Shown: piece by piece, positions 14,015 to 19,664 of the stretch | Numbering within the stretch: the stretch's first letter is position 1 | How the letters are laid out: every line of letters starts with the position of its first letter | From: Pseudomonadota bacterium | GTDB taxonomy: Bacteria > Desulfobacterota > Syntrophobacteria > Syntrophobacterales > Syntrophobacteraceae | DNA: 19,664 nucleotides | Assembly (NCBI GenBank): GCA_023416335.1 | Contig: JAEZHY010000192.1 | Coordinates: 1-19,664 of the forward strand | Reading direction: 5' to 3' | The notes under the pieces: model-generated | What the model saw: only the letters and a program-made list of their open reading frames with translations | Database searches by the model: none | Told to the model about the DNA's origin: nothing | Program-made: the position numbers and the translations under genes

Positions 14015-15160
14015 TCAGATTCTCAGCAGGCGCGCCAAAATTTCCTGCGGCGTAATGAGCTGTCCGTCGATTCGATTGAGCGTCTCGATTCGGGTGGCTC
14101 CCTGGTTGATTCTCTTGATCTCGCGCGATATCTGTCCCATGTTCATTTCCGGAACAAGAGCCGCTTTTACCTGCCGCAGAATGGGCTCAATTGCCTGTCT
14201 TGGAAAAGGCCAGAGTGTGACCAGTTGAACGAGCCCCGCTTTTATACCCCGGTCCCGGGCCTCTCTCACCGCCCGGCGCGCCGAGCGTGAAACCGATCCG
14301 TAGGCGATTACGAGCACCTCGGCGTCCTCGGTCATTTCTTCGCCAACCTGCTGAATGTCAAAGAAATGCTGATTTATTTTCCTGAAGATGCGGTTCATAA
14401 AAGGGACGATCTCGTCCGGGCGTTGCGTCGGAAATCCACGAACGTCGTGGATGAGGCCGGTCACATGATAGCGGTAGCCATCGCCGAAAGCACTCATGGG
14501 TGGAACGCCGCGGCTGTTGTCCTCAAAAGGGATATACCAGTCGGGCGGCATATTGGGACGAATCCGGTCTATAACCTCGATTTCCTCGGTGTGGGGCAGG
14601 TATATCTTTTCCCGCGTGTGGGCTACGACCTCATCGGCGAGCAGTATCACGGGAGTGCGGTATTTTTCCGACAGGTTGAATGCCTTGACCGTAAGGCTGA
14701 AACAGTCCTGGGTGGTCGACGCGGCAAGCACGATTATCGGGTGATCCCCATGGGTCCCCCATCTTGCCTGCATCACATCGCTCTGGCTCACACTCGTCGG
14801 CAGCCCCGTACTGGGCCCTCCCCGCATGACGTTGACAATTACGCAGGGAACTTCCGCAACGCAGGCAAATCCGAGGTTTTCCTGCATCAGTGAGAAGCCC
14901 GGCCCACTTGTGGCCGTCATCGATTTCACCCCCGCAAGGGATGCACCGATTACGGCACCGAGGCTCGCAATCTCATCTTCCATCTGGATGAAGGTCCCGT
15001 CCTCAGCAGGCAGTCGATATGACATGACTTCGCTGATTTCAGTGGCGGGGGTAATGGGATAGCCCGCAAAAAAGCGGCATCCCGCTGCAAGGGCTCCTTC
15101 TACTATGGCTTCATTTCCCTGAAGAAGGAGCTGGCGTCCCGGAGGTCTTTTCGCTGTCAA
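14015..15160 (-). CDS. korA: 2-oxoacid:ferredoxin oxidoreductase, alpha subunit KorA
   Basis: The alpha subunit supplies the pyrimidine-binding domain and the transketolase-C-like domain. The 381-residue length is normal for a split (non-fused) KorA. Visible motifs are GNEAIVEGALAAG (15-27), GYPITPATEI (33-42), EDEIASLGAVIGA (61-73) and ATSGPGFSLM (83-92). The C-terminal half contains VLVIAYGSVSRSA. The start is TTG with GGGGA upstream. It begins 61 bp after korD, and its partner korB follows 91 bp later. Its operon order D-A-B-C matches many anaerobes. Vor (branched-chain) activity is an alternative. Confidence 0.95.
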   Translation of the reverse strand: MTAKRPPGRQLLLQGNEAIVEGALAAGCRFFAGYPITPATEISEVMSYRLPAEDGTFIQMEDEIASLGAVIGASLAGVKSMTATSGPGFSLMQENLGFACVAEVPCVIVNVMRGGPSTGLPTSVSQSDVMQARWGTHGDHPIIVLAASTTQDCFSLTVKAFNLSEKYRTPVILLADEVVAHTREKIYLPHTEEIEVIDRIRPNMPPDWYIPFEDNSRGVPPMSAFGDGYRYHVTGLIHDVRGFPTQRPDEIVPFMNRIFRKINQHFFDIQQVGEEMTEDAEVLVIAYGSVSRSARRAVREARDRGIKAGLVQLVTLWPFPRQAIEPILRQVKAALVPEMNMGQISREIKRINQGATRIETLNRIDGQLITPQEILARLLRI

Positions 15161-15221
15161 GCTACGTCCCCTTTTCTAATCGAAGCGGAATCGGGATTTG
15201 AAGTTTTGGCTGGAAACATTG

Positions 15222-15551
15222 TCACGATGCATCCTGACTTGAATCCGGTTCGGAATGTCCTTCCCGAACGCTGATGGCAAAATCCGGGCAATGCAGTTCG
15301 CACCAACCGCATCCGGTGCACCGGTTCGAATCGCTCACGCTTGGAGAGCCGTCCGCATCGATGCTTATGCACTCTCTGGGGCAAAACGCTGCACAGATGC
15401 CGCAGGATTTGCACCAGCCCCGGAAAATGTCGATTTCGAAATGTTTCTTCCCCGGCTGCTTTTCTCCGCCCGGGGGAAGGTTTCCACGTCCTTTTTCTTT
15501 CCCTCGTTTTTGAACTTTTTCCGGTTTGACCGCTTCTTGCGCGTTTTCCAT
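15222..15551 (-). CDS. korD: Ferredoxin-type delta subunit KorD
   Basis: The 109-residue protein carries two [4Fe-4S] motifs, CX2CX2CX3C at Cys47/50/53/57 and Cys78/81/84/88, plus the usual CP after each. It passes electrons from the catalytic clusters to ferredoxin. The first 36 residues are Lys/Pro-rich and probably disordered. I chose ATG 15551, preceded by GAGGACAAA. A longer frame from 15629 adds 26 residues without a matching ribosome site. It is the first gene of the run korD-korA-korB-korC-surE, so the operon promoter should lie between 15552 and the lipoprotein gene at 15833. Confidence 0.93.
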   Translation of the reverse strand: MENAQEAVKPEKVQKRGKEKGRGNLPPGGEKQPGKKHFEIDIFRGWCKSCGICAAFCPRECISIDADGSPSVSDSNRCTGCGWCELHCPDFAISVREGHSEPDSSQDAS

Positions 15552-15589
15552 TTTGTCCTCGAATATGGGAAGTTTAGAGTATGTACTTA

Positions 15590-15631
15590 TAATCCAAAAA
15601 TCGTCTTTTGAACACAACGGGTAATCCAAAA
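15590..15631 (-). promoter_or_regulatory. Direct repeat TTTTGGATTA x2 upstream of korD
   Basis: On the minus strand TTTTGGATTA occurs at 15590-15599 and again at 15622-15631, 32 bp apart, near three helical turns. The nearer copy runs into TATAAG (15586-15591), a possible -10 box, 35-40 bp before the korD start codon; no clear -35 is visible. A regulator binding two sites on one DNA face would fit. The rest of 15632-15832 has no gene and no other feature I can name. Confidence 0.4.
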
Positions 15632-15832
15632 CAGCCCGATGCTGATTTTTTCTTGTTTATTTCCTGCCAGGTTCTAATATGAATACCCTGAATTACTGAT
15701 TGACGTAATATCCCGGGGTGATTTTCATACCGTAGACTCTCCCGCGAGTTGCTCTGCCGGGGAGAATATACCTGTCCGGTACGCTTATCGCGACTCGCGT
15801 CCTTGCCCCGACCCTTTCAGAAAGGAAACTTC

Positions 15833-16354
15833 ATGAAGACGGCACTGAAGCTTTCGGTATTCGTCGTCGCAGGTCTGCTGCTCTGTTCCTGCTCATCCCT
15901 CCAGCAACTGCGGCCCCTTTCTTCCGGAGAGGCAAGGCTTACCTATATAGAAATGCCCGAATTCGTTCGGGAAGATATTCCCTATGACGTAATTCTCTCA
16001 ATCGATTCGGAAGAAACGCCCGAGATTCGCCAAGTCTGCTTCAGATGGGTTGCCGAAGAAAGCGCCTCAGCTTCGCCTTCTCTTTATTCCCATTCGACCG
16101 GCTCCGATTTTACTGTCGGTTCCGGGCCGGCCCCTGCGAGTTGGATCAAGCCGGGCGTGAACATAACCTCCGAATCTTTCTGTGCAGGTCCTTCCGACAT
16201 CAAGTCCGATATTCCGGGAAGGCTGATTGTGAGGATCCGCCCCGCCAACCTCAAACCGAACTATTGTAAGCTCGAGGGCCGTGTCGAATACGTTGCCGAC
16301 GGGCAGGTCAAGATTTCCAACGCTGTAAATACGCGAATAATTGTAGAAAAGTAG
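15833..16354 (+). CDS. Putative lipoprotein, unknown function
   Basis: The 173-residue product starts with a lipoprotein signal peptide: MKTALKL, a hydrophobic stretch, then LCSC with the likely lipidated Cys20. The lipobox is slightly unusual because Cys18 is at the -2 position. The remaining sequence is mostly beta-rich and contains IEMPEF, a CFRW motif (about 66) and two more cysteines near 117 and 144. I cannot match a known family. The ATG at 15833 follows AAAGGA, giving a normal start; upstream in-frame codons to 15749 are not supported. It is divergent from korD and convergent with the pseudouridine synthase gene, so context gives no function. Confidence 0.75.
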   Translation: MKTALKLSVFVVAGLLLCSCSSLQQLRPLSSGEARLTYIEMPEFVREDIPYDVILSIDSEETPEIRQVCFRWVAEESASASPSLYSHSTGSDFTVGSGPAPASWIKPGVNITSESFCAGPSDIKSDIPGRLIVRIRPANLKPNYCKLEGRVEYVADGQVKISNAVNTRIIVEK

Positions 16355-16406
16355 GTCAAAGACGAGCGGGAGCTTGCGAGACGGGGGCTGATTTCCCTTG
16401 TCTTGT

Positions 16407-17165
16407 CTATGCTTCAGGTTTGGGAGCGTACTTTTCGAGTTCTCTCCAATCCCAGGGCACGCAGGTCTCTTCTTCGGCGGCGTTCGGCCAGGGCCAGCCG
16501 CAGGGCAGGGGAGATCGGAAGCCGATCTTCTCACCTTTCACGGGATGAGTGACGATCAATTCCTTTGCAAACAGGGCGATCTGCTTCTGAGGAAGCGGCG
16601 CGGGGGCGCCGTACCGCAGGTCTCCGGCAACGGGGTGCCCGATATGCGCGAACTGGGCGCGGATCTGGTGCTTTCTGCCGGTGTCCAGTTTGACCCGAAC
16701 CAGAGTGCGGCCTTTGGCCGTGTCGAGGACATTGTAGGAGAGCCGCGCTTCCTGACTGTGTTCCGTCTTTACCGGGACCACGCAACTCGATCTGTTCTCC
16801 CTCCTCTCGATATAGTTGACCAGCCGTCCCGAGTCTTTTTTTAGTTCTCCTTCGAGGACCGCCAGGTAATACTTTTCGGTTTGTCCTGTTCGGAATTGCT
16901 CGCTGAGCCTGCCTGCCGCCTTTGATGTCCGGCAGAAAAGGACCACCCCGGCAACTGGCCTGTCGAGCCGGTGTACCATGCCGAGAAAAACCCGCCCCGG
17001 TTTCTGATATACTTCCTTTATCCACTGCTTCCCGAGTTCGAGCAATGAGACCTCCTCCGTTTCATCTGCTTGAACGAGAAGGCCCGCGGGTTTATATAAG
17101 GCCAGCAGGTGATTGTCCCTGTAGAAGACTGGCCAGGACGGATGAAAAAAGTAATCGCCGTTCAT
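16407..17165 (-). CDS. RluA-family RNA pseudouridine synthase
   Basis: The 252-residue enzyme belongs to the RluA/RluC/RluD pseudouridine synthase superfamily and converts a uridine in rRNA or tRNA to pseudouridine. The catalytic aspartate is Asp68 in HRLDRPVAGVVLF. Other conserved pieces are YKPAGLLV near 24-31, QTEKYYLAV near 95-103, and TGRKHQIRAQFAHIGHPV around 162-179. It lacks an S4 RNA-binding domain, as in the short RluA type. The C-terminal segment (about 222-252) is Trp/Pro-rich and unusual. Its target base cannot be told from the sequence. The start lies 31 bp from the divergent rRNA methyltransferase gene. Confidence 0.93.
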   Translation of the reverse strand: MNGDYFFHPSWPVFYRDNHLLALYKPAGLLVQADETEEVSLLELGKQWIKEVYQKPGRVFLGMVHRLDRPVAGVVLFCRTSKAAGRLSEQFRTGQTEKYYLAVLEGELKKDSGRLVNYIERRENRSSCVVPVKTEHSQEARLSYNVLDTAKGRTLVRVKLDTGRKHQIRAQFAHIGHPVAGDLRYGAPAPLPQKQIALFAKELIVTHPVKGEKIGFRSPLPCGWPWPNAAEEETCVPWDWRELEKYAPKPEA

Positions 17166-17196
17166 CTATGACCCATTCACTATTGGAAGGAATACC

Positions 17197-18669
17197 ATGC
17201 CCCAAAAGGGCACGCGGCTCAAAATCGAACCCAATGAGAAAATGCTGGCCGGAATTTTCCGGGATTCCGGCATTTCGCTTACCCCCGCCCAAATCGGGCA
17301 GATCTGGAAATATCATCAGTTGCTGCGGCAGCACAACCAGGAATTGAATCTGACCCGTGTTCACAATTTCCAGAACATGGTCCGGAAGCTCTATATAGAT
17401 TCGATCCTTCCCGGGCAGATCCTCAAATTGCCGTCGCCGCTCATGGATCTGGGCACCGGCCCGGGCATGCCCGGAATACCTCTCAAGATAGCATTTCCAA
17501 AACTTGAAATATCGCTTGCCGAAAGCAGGCGCAATCGGGTCGAATTTCTGCAGCTCGCCGTAAATGAACTCGGCCTCAAAAAGATCAGCATCATAGGACA
17601 CAGCATCAACGCCCTTACGGAAATCCCGGTAAACGGGGTTATCACGCGGGCCGTGGAGGCTATTCCGCAGACCCTGGAGAGGATTTCCGGATCGCTTGCG
17701 AAAGGAGGGCTTGCGGTTTTCATGAAAGGCCCTCATTGTGACGAGGAAATAGACGATGCCCTTACCCGTTTTGCAGGGCGGTTCCGCCTTGTGCAGGACC
17801 ATCCCTATCGTATTCCGAATTCGACCGACGAGCGCAGGCTCGTCGTATTTGAAAGGCTGAATGCTCCCGCATGGGTGCGAAAGGCCGAGCTGATGAAGGA
17901 AAACCTCGTGCGAGTAATTGAAAGCGAACAGAACGATACGTTCCGCAATTTGAAAAAGCTGCTTGCCCCTCGGGGGATAAGAAAGCAGCTTCAGGCGTTG
18001 GTTGCCGGGCAAAAACAGGTTCAGGAGGTACTCGAAGGGTTTCCCGAAAGGTGTATCGCATGGCTTAGCCGGGGAGACCGGAACCCGCCTCCGGAGAGTG
18101 CTCCCTCTCACCTGACCTGGTACCAGCTCGCGCCGCCTCTTTATGAAACCCTGGATGCGTTCGGAACCGCTTTCCCGCTTCTGCTCGTCAAAATCGAGGA
18201 AATCCGGAAATGGGATCCGTCAGAAGGTCTGCCTCAAGGCTGCACGCTCTTTGTGCCGTTCCAGGACCCGGAAAACGTGGGGGCCGTAATCCGCTCTGCC
18301 GTCGGATTCGGCGCCGCGGCAGTGATATTGCTGTCCGAAGCGGCCAATCCCTATCATCCGAAAGCGATCAGGGCATCCGGCGGCACGGTTTTCAGGGCGA
18401 ATCTGCTGGAGGGCCCGTCTATCCGCGATTTGCCGCACGACTTGCCTCTCGTGCCTCTTTCGAAGGAAGGCCGAAATCTTTCGGACTTCAGTTTTCCGAA
18501 CAGCTTCGGACTGCTGCCGGGAATAGAAGGTCCCGGTTTGCCTGACGAATTACGCAAGGAAGGAATTGCAATCCCCATTTCACCGGAAGTCGAATCGCTC
18601 AATGCGGTGGTTGCGACGGCTGTTGCACTTTATGTCTGGTCTGAAAAGCGTGGGGGAGGGAAGGGATAG
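17197..18669 (+). CDS. rsmG: RsmG 16S rRNA methyltransferase fused to SpoU/TrmH 2'-O-methyltransferase
   Basis: The 490-residue product is more than twice RsmG length. Residues 1-220 are RsmG, which makes m7G527 in 16S rRNA: NLTR at 51-54, YIDSILPG at 66-73, the SAM loop DLGTGPGMPGIPL at 84-96, ESRRNRVEFL at 109-118 and RAV at 151-153. Residues about 241-330 resemble the substrate-binding N-domain of SpoU enzymes. Residues 345-485 are a SPOUT methyltransferase: DPENVGAVIRSAVGFGA (Asn360, Arg366), PGIEGPG at 441-447 and IPISPEVESLN (459-469). The frame is continuous, with no stop between parts. The ATG has GGAAGGA at good spacing. Both active sites look intact. The second target (a ribose 2'-O) is unknown. 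Confidence 0.9.
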   Translation: MPQKGTRLKIEPNEKMLAGIFRDSGISLTPAQIGQIWKYHQLLRQHNQELNLTRVHNFQNMVRKLYIDSILPGQILKLPSPLMDLGTGPGMPGIPLKIAFPKLEISLAESRRNRVEFLQLAVNELGLKKISIIGHSINALTEIPVNGVITRAVEAIPQTLERISGSLAKGGLAVFMKGPHCDEEIDDALTRFAGRFRLVQDHPYRIPNSTDERRLVVFERLNAPAWVRKAELMKENLVRVIESEQNDTFRNLKKLLAPRGIRKQLQALVAGQKQVQEVLEGFPERCIAWLSRGDRNPPPESAPSHLTWYQLAPPLYETLDAFGTAFPLLLVKIEEIRKWDPSEGLPQGCTLFVPFQDPENVGAVIRSAVGFGAAAVILLSEAANPYHPKAIRASGGTVFRANLLEGPSIRDLPHDLPLVPLSKEGRNLSDFSFPNSFGLLPGIEGPGLPDELRKEGIAIPISPEVESLNAVVATAVALYVWSEKRGGGKG

Positions 18670-18819
18670 CAAGAGTAGAATTAATGCGCGGTTAGCCGGA
18701 TAGGGGGCACAAGCTTTTTCGTGCCGTCCATTCGGAACAACATTTGTATCGGGCACATGGAAAACGGGCCTCGTCGGGATTGATGGACGGTGGACTCGAC
18801 TGCTGTCTTCTTTTAAGTG

Positions 18820-19401
18820 CTATTTCGACCCCGGAACCGATGCGGAAGATAACCCGGTGTAGTTGGGAACCAGGGTAATCGTAAGGCGCCGGTTTTCCTG
18901 TCTGCCGTCTTCGGTCGCATTCGATGCGACCGGTTTTGCTTCTCCCCAGCCCCTCGCGATAATCCGGGAAGGGAGCACGCCTCTGCTTGCCAGTGCTTCT
19001 TTCACGGCATCAGCCTGCTTTTCCGATAAAATGAAGTTCTCTTCTTCGGATCTGATGCAATCGGTATGCGCGTCAACCTTGATCTTCGTTTCGGAGTATT
19101 TATTCAGAATCTCGGCAACATCATCCAACTTGCCGGATACGGATGGGCTCAGTCTGGCGGAACCGGTATCGAACATTCCGTCACAATGCATCGACACGGA
19201 AACGCTGTCGTTTGTTTTCTGGACTTCCGTTCCCGGGAACCGTCCCAGGCAGACTTGAAGCTCGAACCTCTGCCTCTCCAGGTAATCACCGGCAATGCCG
19301 GTCTTAGGGGTTATGTCTGATACGCTCCGGTCAGTCGTCCCAGCGCAGGCTGCCAATGCAAATGCGCAAAAAAACAGCAAAAAAGACCATCCCCTTTTCA
19401 T
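18820..19401 (-). CDS. OmpA-like outer membrane lipoprotein
   Basis: The 193-residue product has a lipoprotein signal ending LAAC (Cys19) and a C-terminal OmpA-like domain (about 72-178) that in other proteins holds the outer membrane to peptidoglycan. The start chosen is ATG 19401 behind GGGGGGCGG; a longer frame from 19467 would put 22 residues before the signal peptide. IKVDAHTDC gives Asp114, the expected peptidoglycan-contacting Asp, and ENRRLTITL is family-typical. The matching Arg (R286 of Acinetobacter OmpA), 15 residues after the Asp, is replaced by Gln129. Peptidoglycan binding may therefore be weakened. It is convergent with the rRNA methyltransferase gene, across a 150-bp gap without a clear terminator. 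Confidence 0.9.
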   Translation of the reverse strand: MKRGWSFLLFFCAFALAACAGTTDRSVSDITPKTGIAGDYLERQRFELQVCLGRFPGTEVQKTNDSVSVSMHCDGMFDTGSARLSPSVSGKLDDVAEILNKYSETKIKVDAHTDCIRSEEENFILSEKQADAVKEALASRGVLPSRIIARGWGEAKPVASNATEDGRQENRRLTITLVPNYTGLSSASVPGSK

Positions 19402-19524
19402 GCCGCCCCCCGAATAGTCTATGCGATTATTTTTTCCCCGGTCGATTTCGAATATCAGAATCATCACACCGATGCAACTGGATTGGAATGAAATCGGAAG
19501 AAAAAATCATGACTTGGAAAAAAC

Positions 19525-19545
19525 AGTGAGCAGTGATCAGTGAGA
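19525..19545. repeat. Heptamer repeat AGTGARC x3
   Basis: AGTGAGC, AGTGATC and AGTGAGA follow in register. This is the same 7-mer family as at 184-240, there found in opposite orientation. It lies 5' of the OmpA-like gene and directly before the structured DNA at the right end. The 19402-19524 stretch has no gene I can support. Confidence 0.65.
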
Positions 19546-19664
19546 AAGCGCCGGTAAAAGTCGGCTTGGAGTAGTGGATGAAAGAGCCATACGGTGAAGG
19601 TCTAACGAACCACACCGGCCCCGAGTCATGCGCCGGTACCTGTGAGGGTACGGGTGAAGCGTTG
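19546..19664 (+). ncRNA. Structured RNA at window end, possible group II intron 5' part
   Basis: The region has no coding sense and reads like intron domain I: ccggc (19615-19619) pairs with gccgg (19632-19636), and gtacc (19636-19640) with ggtac (19647-19651). GGCCCCGAGTCATGCG and GGTGAAGCGTTG resemble, from memory, stretches of bacterial group II introns. No reverse transcriptase, intron 5' GTGYG or 3' end can be seen because the window stops. Another structured RNA is possible. Confidence 0.4.

Noticed and set aside
16355..16406. Terminator between the lipoprotein and rluA genes
   Set aside because: No stem with a following U run could be found on either strand.
17092..18111. 339-codon minus-strand frame over the rsmG region
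   Set aside because: rsmG motifs on the plus strand are unmistakable; this frame has no supporting ribosome site.

Overview
The window looks like a stretch of chromosome from an anaerobic, moderately GC-rich deltaproteobacterium (Desulfobacterota, Syntrophobacter/Desulfomonile-like). Three things suggest this: menaquinone genes of the futalosine type, a four-subunit 2-oxoacid:ferredoxin oxidoreductase, and an archaeal-type DHNA/ADH-synthase-like aldolase. The assignment is inferred from gene content and protein style, not from a marker gene. I see no rRNA, tRNA, CRISPR array, transposase or complete mobile element.

Left third (229-7062, all minus strand). A tetR-type regulator is followed downstream by mqnE, mqnC, mqnX, mqnA, an ADH-synthase-family aldolase and ubiX. 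These genes take chorismate through aminodeoxyfutalosine and futalosine, and from dehypoxanthine futalosine to the cyclic intermediate of menaquinone synthesis. mqnB, mqnD, the prenyltransferase and a UbiD partner are not in the window. The regulator has a consensus sigma70-type promoter (TTGACA, 16 bp, TATAAT). An 18-bp palindrome lies over the end of the -10 box and the expected start site. This is the clearest regulatory circuit here: a probably self-repressed quinone operon.

Middle (7128-11734). These are accessory genes: a small zinc-ribbon protein, a lone PAS-domain protein, an exported TIM-barrel glycoside-hydrolase-like protein, and a baeRF family 3 (release-factor-like) protein. About 690 bp of non-coding DNA follow, packed with nested inverted repeats.

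Right (11735-15551, minus). A ferredoxin korD, then korA, korB, korC and surE form a compact 2-oxoacid oxidoreductase operon. It faces a divergent lipoprotein gene. Next come an RluA-type pseudouridine synthase and, starting 31 bp away on the other strand, a two-domain rRNA methyltransferase. The latter is RsmG fused to a complete SpoU/TrmH-type 2'-O-methyltransferase. An OmpA-like lipoprotein lacks one of the two usual peptidoglycan-binding residues. The last ~115 bp look like a structured RNA, possibly the 5' part of a group II intron cut by the window edge.

Intergenic DNA carries several repeat families: heptamers (AGTGARC at both ends, CGGAGGA inside the kor operon), 9-bp units, and several palindromic dispersed repeats. 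Two menaquinone genes (ubiX, mqnE) take their stop codons from such repeats. No wholly unknown multi-gene system is evident. The best candidates for new biology are the TetR-controlled futalosine operon with its aldolase, the RsmG-SpoU fusion, and the repeat families.
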